Shown here piece by piece: positions 23,736-34,686 of a stretch of DNA of 37,267 nt. Made by a program: the position numbers and the translations under genes. Within the stretch, counting starts at the first letter, position 1, and every line of letters begins with the position of its first letter. The notes beneath the pieces were generated by a model that worked only from the letters and a program-made list of their open reading frames with translations, searched no databases and was not told the DNA's origin. Origin of the DNA: Planctomycetota bacterium (GTDB lineage Bacteria; Planctomycetota; UBA1135; GCA-002686595); contig JACKHS010000030.1 in NCBI GenBank assembly GCA_020638875.1, positions 1 to 37,267 on the forward strand. The letters are read 5' to 3'.

Positions 23736-24365
23736 TCGCCGTCGAAGAAGTCCTTTCGCGCCAGGACGGCGTCTCTACTCCGGTGCGACGCCTGGGACCT
23801 CGCCGGGTCCATCGATCCGCCTTCCTTCCAGGGCCACACCGCGGCGGATGCCGCCGGCCGCTCCTCCGAAGCCGCCTTGTTCAACGGGCTGCGAGCCGTC
23901 GGTCTAGCCGTGGATCTCGAGGAAGCTGTCGATGGCGCGAGTGCACGCGTCCGCGGCTGGGGAGGTCCTTTGCCTCGTGACTCGTCCTGCGCGCTTCGAC
24001 CCGTGGCGGCTCTCGCCCTTCGCGTCTCGTAGTGCGCTTGGGCCGCACTCGTGAGTCGTCGCAGCTCCTTCGCAGTCCGCTCGTCGTCGCCCGCCAGCCC
24101 GGCGCGCGCCATGCCGTGCGCCGGAATCGTCCGCTACGCGCCCGCCGCTCCTTCCCGCCACACGCAGCGCCACGCCTCGCGTGGACTCGTCAAGCACGCG
24201 AAGCTCGTCGACTGCTCTCGCCCTCTGCCCCGGCAACTCGCGGGCTCCTTCGCGCTCGCCAACGCTCCTCAGCAGTCAAGCGACTCACCTCCCCGAACCT
24301 CCAGCTCGCGCCTCGATCCTTCACCCGCCTCACCCTCCCGGAGAACTCCCATTCTCAGCCCCCCG
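23736..24365. other. Spacer between the transposase gene and palindrome copy 2
   Basis: This stretch of about 630 bp holds no gene I can support. A minus-strand frame (23732-24112) ends in RDAVLARKDFFDGD, which looks protein-like. The rest of it is serine/alanine/arginine low complexity, so at most it is the tail of a decayed gene. No convincing hairpin or repeat was seen. Confidence 0.4.
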
Positions 24366-24511
24366 CGCCGCCCCGGCGTCCGCCTCAGTCTGCCGTCACC
24401 GTCGCCCCGAGGCCCTCGCAGAGGGCCGGCCTCGGGGCGGCGGTGACGGCGGGCCGAGGCGGACGCTGGGGCCCCGCGCGCTCCGCCTCGCCTCTGCTCG
24501 AACCCGAGCTC
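24366..24511 (-). repeat. Long imperfect palindrome, copy 2 (inverted relative to copy 1)
   Basis: Read on the minus strand it reproduces copy 1 nearly base for base. It has GGGTTCGAGCAGAG, GGCGGAGCGCGCGGGG, CCGCCTCGGCCCGCCGTC, then GAGGCCGGCCCTCTGCGAGG, GGCCTCGGGGCGACGG, TGACGGCAGACTGAGGCGG and GGGGCGG. It starts 58 bp after the stop of the TamA-like gene, as copy 1 does 26 bp after lon, so each copy has the same orientation relative to the gene it follows. The stem is long enough to act as a terminator as well. Confidence 0.85.
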
Positions 24512-24568
24512 CAGGACCCCGACCCGACCCGACCCGACACCCCCCAACACCCCACCCCCGCACCCCCC

Positions 24569-26642
24569 TCAGAACGCCACCCCACACTGAACTGCACCAC
24601 CCAATCCGCTTCCCCCTCCGCCGGATCCGGGTTAACCCCCAATCCACCCGCAGCGGCCCGATCGGCAACAGCCACCGCACGCCCGGCCCCACCCCGTACC
24701 GCACCCCGCTGAAGTCGAGATAGTCGCCCGTCTCCAGCCCCACGTTCCCCGCATCCACGAACAGCGCCCCCGTGAAGCTCCCCAGAGCTTCCGGCGCAGT
24801 TCGATCGACGCGACCGTGTACGTCTCGCCACCCACCGGCGTCCCGTCCGCGTCCTTCGGGCCGAGCTCGCTCTCGCGGAAGCTGCGGACCGAGTTCTGAC
24901 CGCCGTTGAAGAAGCGCTCCTGCAGCGGGATGTCGACCGTGTCCTGGATCGGGAAGATCAGGCCCGTCGACACCGTCCACGCCAGCACCGTCTGCGCCCC
25001 CAGCGGGTGGTAGCTCGCGGCGCGGCCCTCGACGCGCACGAAGTTGAGGTGCGAGAAGAGCTCGCTCGGGGCGAGCTCGGTGCGCACGCGCGCCCAGGCG
25101 CCGCGCGTGGGCAGGAACACGCTGTCGCGCGAGTCGTAGATCTGCGTCGTGTAGATCGCCGAGACGTAGGTCCGCGCGCCGTCGTCGATGCTGCTGCCCG
25201 TGTCGACCTGCACGTCGTCCGCGTCGCTGATGCGGTACTCGTACCCGAAGACGTTGCGGAAGTACTTCGAGAACGGTCGCGTCACGTTGACGCCGGTGCC
25301 GAGCTCCTTGCGGTCGAAGCCCGGCTCCTGGCGCAGGTCGTAGAAGGTCGTGGCGCCGAGCACGTTCTTCTTGCCCAGCGTCCACGGGTCGGTCAGGAAC
25401 ACGCGCAAGCTCTCGGCGCGTTCGGCGAGCTTGCCCTCGAAGCTCAGGCGCCGGCCCGTGCCGGCCAGGTTCTCCTCGGTCAGCGCGACGAGCACGCGCG
25501 TGCGCTCGAAGGCGCCGTAGCCCGTCTCCAGCGAGAGGCTCAGCGAGTCCGCCTCGACCACGCGCACGCGCAGCGGCCGCGCGTCGGGCCGTCGCCGAGC
25601 AGATCGATGTGGATCTCGCGGAAGAGTCCGGTCGCGTAGAGCTCCCCGAACGCGCGCCGCACCGCGTTGCGGTCGTACAGGTCGCCCGGGGCGAGCTCCA
25701 CGCGCTGGCGCAGGAAGCCGTCGCGCGTGCGCTCGTTGCCCTCGAAGCGCAGCTCCGAGATGCGCGCACCTGGTCGCCGCGCGCGAGCGTCACGACGAGG
25801 TCCACGGCGCCGGACGCGGCGTCGTAGCTCGTCGACGCGTCGGCCTCGGCGTCGGGGTAGCCGTTGCGGGCGAACCACGACACGGTGCGCGCGCGCACCT
25901 CGGTCGCGAGCCGCGGGAAGAAGGGACGGCCGAAGAGGTCCTGCAGCGCCTCGCGGGCGCGCGCCTGTTCGGCCTCGTCGAGCCCCTCGAAGCGCACCTC
26001 GTGCAGGCGGTACTGCACGCCCTCGACGACCGAGTACGTCAGGTTCGCGCGCGTGCGCGCTTCGTCGAACTCGACGCGCGGACCTTCGACGCGGACGTCG
26101 AGGTAGCCGTTCTCGTAGTACAGGTTCTCGACCGAGGCGCGCAGGTCGGCGGCGTTGCCCTCGACGTAGTAGAGCGCACCGAGGCCGAAGATGCCGTCGG
26201 TCGGGCCGGTCAGGCGCTTGGCCAGGTCGTCCTGGCCGAAGCGCGTCGCGCCCTCGAAGCGCACCGCGCCGACCAGGCAGCGCGGGCCCTCGTCGATGCT
26301 GAACTCGAGGCGCGGCTTCCTGTCCGGCTCGCGCGTCAGCGCGTAGGTGACGGTCGCGAAGGCGTGGCCGCGCTCGCGGTAGAAGGTCTCGAGCGTGAAC
26401 GCCGCGTCGTCGGCGGCCGAGCGCGCGAAGTCGCGTGCCTCGAAGTCGGCCAGGTCGGCCGCGGCGGCGCGCTGCAGCGTGCCGCGCAGGTAGCTCGCGT
26501 TCCCCGTCATGACGAGGTCGTAGCTCTCCGGGTCGCCGGTGACCTGCGTGCGCAGGCCGCCGAGGTCCTCGGTCGAGCGGCAGCCCGCCAGGCAGAGCAG
26601 CACGGCCAGGCCGGCGGCGAGGGTGCGCAGGAGGGGGCTCAT
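24569..26642 (-). CDS. TamA/BamA-family outer membrane assembly protein with lipoprotein signal, five frame breaks
   Basis: ATG 26642 overlaps the stop of the TamB-like gene (ATGA). The N-terminus MSPLLRTLAAGLAVLLCLAGCR has a lipobox, unusual for this family. POTRA-type repeats follow (FYRERGHAFATVTYALTREP, LVGAVRFEGATRFGQDDL, YYENGYLDVRVEGP, LHEVRFEGLDEAEQARAR, WFARNGYPDAEADAS). Frame changes occur near 25770, 25588, 24785, 24632 and 24578. The pieces join as ISELRFEGNERTRDGFLRQR, LRVRVVEADSLSLSLETGYG, the barrel motif PLQERFFNGGQNSVRSFRES, SFTGALFVDAGNVGLETG, and LPIGPLRVDWG to VNPDPAEGEADWVVQFSVG. Adding one G restores the classic C-terminus FSVGVAF plus stop at 24569. It would insert or secrete proteins at the outer membrane together with TamB. 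Sequencing indels are the likely cause of the breaks. Confidence 0.8.
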
Positions 26643-29600
26643 CGCGCGAAGCGGAAGACGAGCCGCAGCCCGTAGTTGTAGTCCTCGAAGCGGTCGCGCT
26701 CGCCGACCAGGTAGACGTTGCGCCGGTCGCGCAGCTCCGACGCCAGGCCCTCCTTGTCGGTGAGGCGATAGCTGACCTCGAGCGTCTCGACGCCGTTCTT
26801 GGAGACGTCGCGGCCGGCCTCGAGGTCGAAGCGCGAGACGAACGAGTCCTCGTCCGTCGGGCCGTCGCCCGCCAGCCAGCGCGCGAGCGTGTCCTTCGCC
26901 AGGTAGAGCGCGACCGTGTTCGCCGCCGCGAGCGCGTCGCTCTGCGCCGGATCGTCGGGCAGGCGCCCGGTGAAGAGCAGCAGCAGCAGGTCCTCCTGCG
27001 CGAGCGGCGGCGTCGAGCTGAGGCGCACCTCGGGCTCGTCGTACGGCCCGCTCAACGCGGCGTTGATGTCGTAGCCGAGCATGCGCGTGCGCCCCTGCAC
27101 GTCGACGCGCGGCAGGAACGGGTCGTCGGTCTCGAAGCGCACCGTGCCGCCGGTGAGCGAGAGCGTGGAGGCGGGCAGCTTCAGCGTGGTCGGGTCGAGG
27201 TAGACCTGCCCGGTCAGCACGGGCACGAGCCCCGTGCCGCCGAGGTGCAGGTCGGGGCGCACGCTCCCCGACATCACGGTGTTGCGCACGACGACCGGCT
27301 GCGCCGCGCTCAACGTGACGTCGAAGCGCAACGCGTCGAGCGGCGGCTCGCGCAGCGTGAAGGCCTGGAAGCCGCGCCCCGCGCGAGCGGCCGCGCAGGT
27401 CGAGGAACTCGGCCGCCGGCGCGTAGCGCGTGTCGGTCAACTCGACGGTGCCGCTGACGCCCAGCGACGAGAGCGGGCCGCTCACCGCGAGGTCGGCGTT
27501 AGCGCGCACGCGACCTTCGCGGCTGCGGAAGAGCAGCAGGTCGTCGCCGGAGAGGTGCGCCTCGAGCTCAGCTCAGCGCCGCCCAGCCGCAGCGCGCCGG
27601 TCACCTCGCACGGCGCGCCGCCGAAGCTCGGCCGAGAGCCGCGTGACCCGACGCGCTCGGGCGCGAGCTTCAGCCGCGCGCTGACGCGGTCGGCCGTCGC
27701 AGCGTCGAGCCCAGTCGCACGACGCCGTCGTCGAGCGCGAGCTCGCCGTCGAGCCGCGGCGCGCCGAGCGTGCCGCCACGCGCGCCTCGCCGGCCAGGCG
27801 GCCCTCGCGCACCATCGCGAGCGACGGCAGGCGCGGCTCGAGCGCGCGCGCCAGGCTGGCCAGGTCGACCCGTCGCTCTTCAGCGTGGCGTCGAGCTCGC
27901 GTCCTACCACGCGCGCGCGCCGTGCCCGCCGACCAGTGCACGAGGTCGGTGTCGAGCGCCGCGCGCGCGTCCAGCGAGCGCGCACGAGCTCGCCGAGCGC
28001 GAGCTCGACGTCGCGCAGGGCGAGCCCGCCCTCCTCGAGCACGATGCAGCCGCGCACTCCGTCCTCGAGGTCGTCGAGCACGTCCGCGCCGTCGCACGCA
28101 GCCTGTCGGCGCTGAGCGCGAAGCACGCCGCGCGGCGCGGCGGTGTCGCCGGACACGTTGCCGGTGACGTTCACGCGCCCGGCGGCCAGCGGCAGGTCGC
28201 GCGCGGCGGCGAGCGCGGCCAGGTCGAGCCGCGCTTCGAGCTCGAGCGCGAGCGGGCCCCGACGTCACCGCGCCGCGGCGTCCAGGGGCAGGTGGCCGCG
28301 CACGTCGAGCTCGAGGCCGTCGCCGCCGCGCACACCCAGCGCGTCGAGTTGCAGCCCGCTGTCGTCGCGCGCGAGGTCCCAGGTCGTCAGGCCGCTCGTC
28401 GCTGCCCGGCAGCACCAGGCCGGTGAGCGCGCGCGCGCCGCTGCCGCGCGTGCCGCCAGGTCGCCGCGCAGCCGACGGCCGCGTCGACGCGCGCGACGCG
28501 GGCCAGCCGGCCAGCGCCTCGGCGAGGAAGGCGTCCGGCAGCAAGCCCTGGACGTCCAGCGTGACGCGCGCGTCGGCGCCGGCGAGGTCCGCGCTGCATG
28601 CGACGCGGCCGGCATCACCGACGAGCTCGAGCGCCTCGAAGCGCAGCGCGAGCGCGCCGTCGGCGCCCGCGAGCGCGACGTCGACCGGCGCGACGAGGCG
28701 CAGGCCGACGCCTTCGCGCACGAGTCCGAGGTCGACCAGCTGCGCGCGCAGCGGGCGCCACGCTTCGTCGAGCTCCAGCTCGCCGGCCGCGTCGAGCGCG
28801 CCGAGCGGCGTCGTCGCGCGCAGGTCCTCGACGCGCCACGCGCGCTGCGCTCCGGTCACGCGCGCGCTCAGGCCGAGCGTGCCGAGCGCCGGCAGCCGAG
28901 GTCGACCACGTCGACGCGCGCCTGCGCGTCGGGCGCGTCGAGCGGGCCCGCGACCTCCGCGCGGACGCTGGCCGAGCCGCCCTGCACGACGCCGTCGAGC
29001 CAGCGCTCGAGGCGCGCGAGTTCTTCGGCTCGACGTGTCCGTCCTCCAGGCGCCGCGCGCCACGTCGAAGCGCACCGCGCGCGGAGAGCGCGAGGTCCGC
29101 GCCGTGCGCCTCGAGCTTCTCGAGCTGCACGCGCTCGCCGTCCCGCGCACGTCGAGCGCGAGGTCGCCCAGCTCGAGCGCGCCGAACGCGAGCGTCTCGC
29201 CGCGCGCCGTCCAGCGGCCCTCGAGCGCGGGCCAGGTGCCGGCGACGCGCAGGTCGCCGCGCAGGCTGCCGCGCCAGTCGTCGCGGCCGACGAGCAGGCC
29301 GAGCTCGTCGAGGCGCGCCAGGTCGCTGGTGCCGACGAGGTCGACGCTCCACGGCGCGTCCCAGGTCGCGCCCGCGCGCACCTCGGCCGTCTCGACCACG
29401 ACGTGTCCGCCCGCGGCGTCGAGCTCGCCGCGAGACGCGCAGGCGGCCGTCGCTCACGTCGGCGGTGAGCGCGAGGCGGTGCTCGGGCGACGCGTCACGC
29501 CCCTCGGGCAACGCGAGCGGGCCGCTGATCGCGGTGACGTCGCGCACGTCCACCTCGAGGGTGCCGCTGGTCTCGCGCAGCCACGCCTCGCGGTCCGCCG

Positions 29601-30683
29601 CGAACAGCGGCTACGCGAGGTCCGCGACGCGCACCGCGTTCGCCGTCTGCTCGAGCTTCGACGCGCGGGGCGCGCAACCAGCCGTCGGCGAGCGTGGCCT
29701 CGCCGTGCGCGCGCTCGACGCGTCGGCCGAGCAGCTCGAGCCGCGTCAGGTCGAAGCGCGCCGCGCCGCTCGCTCGTTCCGGGCGCGTCCCACGCGAGGC
29801 GGCCCGCGCGCTGAGCGCGAGCGCGCCCGCGAGGCCGAGGTCGAGCGCGACCGGCGCGTGGCGACGGCCTCGCCGAGGTCGAGCGCGGCGAGCTCGAGCT
29901 CGAAGTGCCGCCGCTGCCGTCGAGCTCGGCCGTGACGCGCGCTCCCTCGCCGCCGATCGTCGGGCGCAGGTCGAGCGCGACCGCGCCCGCGCCGACGCGC
30001 GCGAGGTCGACGCGCGAGTCCGCCAGCAGCGCCTCGCCCTCGACGTCGAGCGCGAGCTGCTCGAGCGCGTCGCCCGCGCGCCGCGCGCGCAGCGCCAGGG
30101 GACGCGTGGTCCAGTCGGGGCCGCGCGCGGCGAGACCGTCCAGGCGCACCTGCTGGTCGGCGTCGACCGCCAGCGCGCCGCGCGTCACCTCCAGGTGCAC
30201 GTCGCCGGGCAGCACGACGTCGACGCGCGCGAGCTCCAGCGCGAGCCGCGGCAGGCGCGCGGGCAGCTCGAAGGGCGTGGCTCGAGGCTCCGCCGGCGCG
30301 GGCTCCAGGCGGTCGAGGCGCAGCTCGAGCTCCAACCCGTCCGCGCTCGCGCTCTCCAGGCCGCCGAGGTCGCCGCGCGCGAGCGCGGGCCAGGCGAGGC
30401 GCGCCGCGAGCCGCCGCGCGCGCAGCCGCGCGAGCACCGGCGCGTCGCCCAGCTCGCGGGCGCGCAGGTCGCGCACGGCCACGCCGCTCCAGCCCAGCTC
30501 GTCGACCACGAGCTCGAGCTCCACGTCCGCGAACTCGCGCGCGGCCCACGGCGCGACGCGCTCGGCGAGCGGCGGCGCCCAGAGCCCGAGCGTGGCGAGC
30601 GTCAGCGCGAGCACGGCGAGGACGACGAGCAGCCGACGCGCGCGACGCCGACGCGCGGGGGGGGAGGGAGGAGGCGCGTCCAC
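26639..30683 (-). pseudogene. TamB-like (DUF490/AsmA-type) translocation and assembly protein, many frame breaks
   Basis: The probable start is GTG 30683 (DAPPPSPPARRRRARRLLVV, then a membrane anchor LAVLALTLATLGLWAPPLA); a GTG at 30722 is an alternative. Long repetitive beta-strand sequence follows in changing frames: VELELVVDELGWSGVAVRDL, WSVDLVGTSDLARLDELGLL, LRATTPLGALDAAGELELDE, VTLDVQGLLPDAFLAEALAG. The C-terminus (27331-26639) is intact TamB/DUF490: SGSVRPDLHLGGTGLVPVLT, GTVRFETDDPFLPRVDVQGR, LAQEDLLLLLFTGRLPDDP, YNYGLRLVFRFAR. Expected length is about 1350 residues. I count at least ten apparent frame changes, mainly 27.3-29.9 kb. TamB spans the periplasm and works with the TamA-like barrel encoded next. 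Breaks may be sequencing errors. Confidence 0.65.
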
Positions 30684-30690
30684 CGCGCGC

Positions 30691-30696
30691 AGTCTA
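30691..30696 (-). promoter_or_regulatory. Candidate -10 element before the TamB-like gene
   Basis: GAGCTAGACTGCGCGC on the minus strand places TAGACT seven bases before GTG 30683, which would make the transcript leaderless. The same GCTAGACTGCGCGC context occurs before the importer operon (minus strand, 6638-6633), and CTAGACT occurs before the hydroxylase operon (6776-6782). No -35 is evident. Confidence 0.3.
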
Positions 30697-30785
30697 GCTC
30701 GGATCCCCCGGCGCCTCGCCACCGCGCCGCGTCCAACTGCACGGCGCCGTCGCGCGGGTCGTCACGAAGCGTCGTGGACGGGCTG

Positions 30786-32650
30786 CTAGTTGCGCCACAT
30801 GCGCACGATCGCGGTGCGCCGGTTGTAGTACGCCTCGCCGTCGAACGCGCGCCGGTTGCCGCTGGCGACGAGGTAGCCGGACTTCGTGAGCGTCCACGTC
30901 AGGACCTCGTCCTCCGCGTAGAGCCGCGAGCCATACCAGTGCGAGAGCGGGCCGCTGTAGGTCTCCTCGCCCTGCGCGTCCTTCATCACGAGGTGCACGT
31001 CGCGCAGGTACTCGCCGGTGCCGGCGTCGACCGGGTAGAAGCTCAGGCGGTGGAACTCCTTGTCGTCGCGCACGAGGAACTCGTGGGCCAGGCTCGGCGG
31101 CGTCACCTCGCAGGTCTCGGGCTCGGCGAGGTACGGGCTGCCCGGCAGGGACAGGCCCAGGCTGTAGCGCGCGCGCGCCACCGAGCGGAAGCGGAACGCG
31201 GCCACGTAGTCGACGCCGACGCGTTCCCAGCGCAGCTCCTGCCGCCGGCGCGGTAGCGGCTTCTCGCCGGGCTCCTGCAGCGGCTGGAGGTAGACGAAGC
31301 CGATGGCGTCGAACTCGCCGCTCAGGCTGCGCACGGTGCCCGTGACCTCGCCGCCCACCGCGTAGGGATCGAGCGTGAAGTCGCGCCGCTCGCCGTCGAC
31401 GAGCGAGACGTCCACGCGCGTCGTCAGCGAGCCGGCGACGTCGTGCACCGCGGTCAGCACGTAGCTGCCCTCGGGCAGGCCTTCGAGCGTGAACATCCCG
31501 CGCCCGTTGGTCTCGGTCCAGCGGCTCTGCGGGGCGCGCGCGTCGCCGCCGTCGAGCTCGAGCTCCGCGCGCGCGACCGGCGCGCCCTCGGCGTCGAGCA
31601 CGCGACCGCGGAGCGCGGCCATCGCCTCGACGCGGATGTGCACGGGCTCGCGGTGTCGGCCGGGCGAGGTGTCGACGGGCGCCTCGCCGCGCCAGCGACC
31701 GCCGGGACCGAGCAGCACCAGGCGCGCCTCGTCCATCCAGCTCGCGTTCCAGGCGAAGCGCACCCAGGGCGTCGCGCCGCCGCGCAGCGGTTGCCCGACC
31801 TCGATCTCGGCGTCGAGGTCCCACGCGCGCACGCCTTCGACGAGGTGGGCCGAGAGCCGATCGCTCGAGAGCGTGGCGGGGAGCTCGAGCTGCAGCGTGT
31901 ACGTCGGCCCGCTGGGCAAGCCCACGCGCAGCGCCTCGGGCTCCGCGCCCCGGGGCTGGAACTCGGCCGTGGCGAGCAGGTCGTCGAAGGCGGTCTCGCC
32001 GCGCTCCTCGACCGTCGCGTGGAAGGCCAGCACGCCGGCGGGGAACAGCACCGCGCTGCGCGCGAGGCCGGCCGCGTCGCTCACGAGCACCTCGCTCCAG
32101 CCCTCGCTGCCCGCGACGCGCACCACGTACTCGGGCAGCGCTTCGCCCGTGCTCGCGTCGACGAGGCGCGCGAGCAGCGGACCGTGCGTGAGCGGCGCGA
32201 AGCGCGCGCGGTAGAGCGGGCCGTCCTCGCGCTCGACGAAGCCGTGCTCCAGCGTCCAGTGCTCCGCCGGCGGCGTGACGCGCACCTCGGTCAGCGCGGA
32301 CGGAGCGCAGTCGATGGCGAAGTCGCCCTGCGCGTCGCTCACCGCGTGGATCGCGCCCGCGTCGGTGACGAACACGAAGCCCGCGCCGGCGAGACCGCCG
32401 CCGCCGAGCCAGTCCTCGGCGCGGCCGTCGAAGCCGCGTCCGGCCGCAGCGCCGGCGACGGTGCGGGCTGCGCTCGCGCCGTCCCGCGCGGCGCCGGCGG
32501 GCGCCAGCGCGATCTCCGCGGCGGCGTCGGCCGCGGGCGCGCCGCCGTCGCGACGCAGCGGCAGGTCGTGCCGAGCTCGCCCGCGGGCAACAGGAACCAC
32601 GCGCTGACGAGGGCCGCGAGCAGGGCCAGGGCCAGGGCCGGGAGGCGCAT
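30786..32650 (-). CDS. Carboxypeptidase regulatory-like domain protein, frame break near 32570
   Basis: ATG 32650 gives a membrane anchor or signal (MRLPALALALLAALVSAWFL) but its frame is lost near 32570 after LLPAGELG. The rest, about 590 residues, is in the next frame from HDLPLRRDGGAP. It contains beta-sandwich domains of the carboxypeptidase-regulatory type: GFVFVTDAGAIHAVSDAQGD, AALRGRVLDAEGAPVARAEL, TNGRGMFTLEGLPEGSYVLT. A C-terminal part follows with FHRLSFYPVDAGTGEYLRDV and VLTWTLTKSGYLVASGNRR. Such proteins are usually anchored at the cell surface or in the periplasm. It starts 31 nt after the stop of the GH20 gene and precedes the TamB-like gene. Function unknown. Confidence 0.75.
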
Positions 32651-32681
32651 CGAAGGCGTCCTAGTGCGCTCGCGCCGCGGG

Positions 32682-34460
32682 TCACACGCCGTCCAGCGCC
32701 GCGCGCGCGTGCGTGAGCCAGGAGAGGAGCGCTCGAGGCCGCCGGGCCGGAAGCGCGCCGCCCAGCCGGCCGCGTGGCGCTTCGGCGAGCGCGTCGAGCC
32801 GGCGCGCAGCTCGGCGCGGTGCGAGCGGGGAGCGCGGCGACCGGCGCCCGTCGGCGGCCAGCCGCGCGCGCCCGACCGCGACGCCGTAGCGCCAGGTCGC
32901 GCGCGCGCCGCAGCTCCTCGGCGAGCAGCGCCGCGTCCGCGCGCCGGCTGCGCGCGCCGTCGAGGCCGTCGAGCGCCGCGTCGAGGTGCGCGGCGCCGCG
33001 CTCGAGGCCCGCGGCGTCCAGGCCCGCCAAGCGCTCGTGGTCGAGGCCGTGCGCGTCGAACAGCGCGAGGAAGAAGACGGCGTTGCCGTTGCGGCAGCGC
33101 TCGCCCATGACCTCCTGCAGGCGGCCGAGTTCCAGCGTGCGCGCGCCGAGCACGCCCGCGTCGTCCTCGAACCACCACGCGTCGAGCCAGGCCGCCAGGC
33201 GCGCCTCGTCGACCTCGTCGGCCGCGTCGGCGTTCCAGGCCAGCGCGGCGGCGAGCACGAGCCCGGGCGCGCTGATCGGCCAGGGCTGCAGGTGCCCGCG
33301 GTCGCCCCAGTCGGTCACGAGCAGGCCGGTGGCGCCGTGGTGCGCGCCGAGGCTCGCCGCGCTCGTCAGGTTGCCGACGAGGTTCCGCGTGCGGCCGACG
33401 AAGCCGTTCCACGCGCTCGTGCCGGGGCACACCTGCACCTCGCGGCCGGCGCGCGCGAAGGCCGCCAGCTCCTCGTCGAAGGGGTGCTGCGCCTCGTAGC
33501 CCCAGTCGAGCGCCACGACGTCGGCCGGCAGCGCGCCGCAGTCCTCGGGCCGCGCGACGACGATGTCGCCCCAGAACTGCATGCGCTTGCCGCGCTCGGC
33601 GAGCAGCGCGTGCACTCCGGCGAGGAAGTCGAGGTACACGCGGTGCTTGCCGCGCGCCGCGCACGCGTCGCGCGAGCGTCCCTGACCGAGGTCGAACGTC
33701 TCGTCGAGCCCGACGTTGACCGTGTCCGAGCTGAAGCAGGGCAGCAGCTCGTCGTACAGCCGCGCGAGGAACGGCAGCGCCTCGGGGTGCGTCGGCGCGA
33801 GGCTGAACGGCTCGTCGACGCGCGCGAAGGCGTGCTCCACGCCCTCGGGCACCTCGGCGAGGTGCGCCCACGCGGGGTGCACGAGCCAGCGGTGCAGGTG
33901 GCCGAAGCTCTGCTGGTTGGGGACCAGCTCGATGCCGTGCGCCGCGCAGCAGGCGTCGAGGGCGCGCAGCTCGTCGGGGGTGTACGGGCTGCGCCCGGCC
34001 GTCACCTCGGACGCGAAGGAGTACGCGAAGTCGGCCTCCATGTAGAGCTGCAGGCGGTTCACCTTCAGCGCCGCGAGCCGCTCGACGAGCGCGAACAGCG
34101 TCGCCAGCGTCGGGCGGCGGTCGCGCGCCACGTCGAGCATCACGCCGCGCTCGGCGAAGCTGGGGGAGTCCTCGATCGCGAGCGCCGGCAGCGGCGCGGC
34201 CTCGTCGTCGCGGCGCGCGAGCGCGACGAGCTGCGCGAAGGTGCGTCGGCCCTGGCGCAGGCCGAGCTCGTCGGCGGCCGCGAGGCGCGGCCCGGCGGGC
34301 GTGACCTCGAGGCGGTACGCCTCGCGTCCGAGCCGCGGGTCGCGCTCCTCGACCAGCAGGGCGGCGAGCGCCCGCGCGGCCGGGCGGCGCCACGCGCTGC
34401 GCGCTCCGCGACGCTGCGCGGCGGCGGGAGCAGGCGCGCGGCGAGGGCGCGGGCGTTCAT
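32682..34460 (-). CDS. Glycoside hydrolase family 20 (beta-N-acetylhexosaminidase-like), frame breaks at both ends
   Basis: ATG 34460 (MNARALAARLLPPPRSVA) overlaps the stop of the small membrane protein (ATGA). The frame shifts near 34400, then stays open for about 500 residues: RPAARALAALLVEERDPRLG, FAERGVMLDVARDRRPTLAT, LKVNRLQLYMEADFAYSF, GIELVPNQQSFGHLHRWL. The catalytic Asp-Glu pair is in VNVGLDETFDLGQG. MQFWGDIV and LLVTDWGDRGHLQPWP complete the barrel. Near 32885 the frame changes again and three or so shifts are needed to reach RHAAGWAARFRPGGLERS and LLSWLTHARAALDGV with the stop at 32682. The family removes terminal GlcNAc or GalNAc by substrate-assisted catalysis. No signal peptide is visible, so it may act in the cytoplasm. 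Confidence 0.82.
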
Positions 34461-34633
34461 CGCGCCGCCTCCGCCGGCGCCGGCGTGGAATCCGCGGGAG
34501 GCGCGTCCCAAGAGGAGGGGGCCGCGTCGCTGGCGCCGTCCTCCAGCTCGGGCGCGCAGGGGCCGAAGAGGACCACGAGGGCGATGACGAAGGCCAGCCA
34601 GAACAGCGGGCGGCGGAAGAGGGGGACGCGCAT
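34457..34633 (-). CDS. 58-residue single-pass membrane protein
   Basis: ATG 34633 encodes MRVPLFRRPLFWLAFVIALV continuing VLFGPCAPELEDG, a positively charged start, one membrane helix and an acidic/proline tail (SSWDAPPADSTPAPAEAAR). The residue pair GPC at the helix end could be lipid-modified but is not a typical lipobox. Its stop overlaps the GH20 start (ATGA), so it is the first gene of that block. No family was recognised. Confidence 0.6.
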   Translation of the reverse strand: MRVPLFRRPLFWLAFVIALVVLFGPCAPELEDGASDAAPSSWDAPPADSTPAPAEAAR

Positions 34634-34686
34634 GGTTCGCGGGGGATTGTCGTGGCCCGCCCCGCTCGACGGCAAGGCCCGGGCGC

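Noticed and set aside
23732..24112. A 126-codon minus-strand frame ending RDAVLARKDFFDGD
   Set aside because: The last few residues look protein-like but the body is low complexity, with no start signal or recognised domain; at best a decayed fragment.
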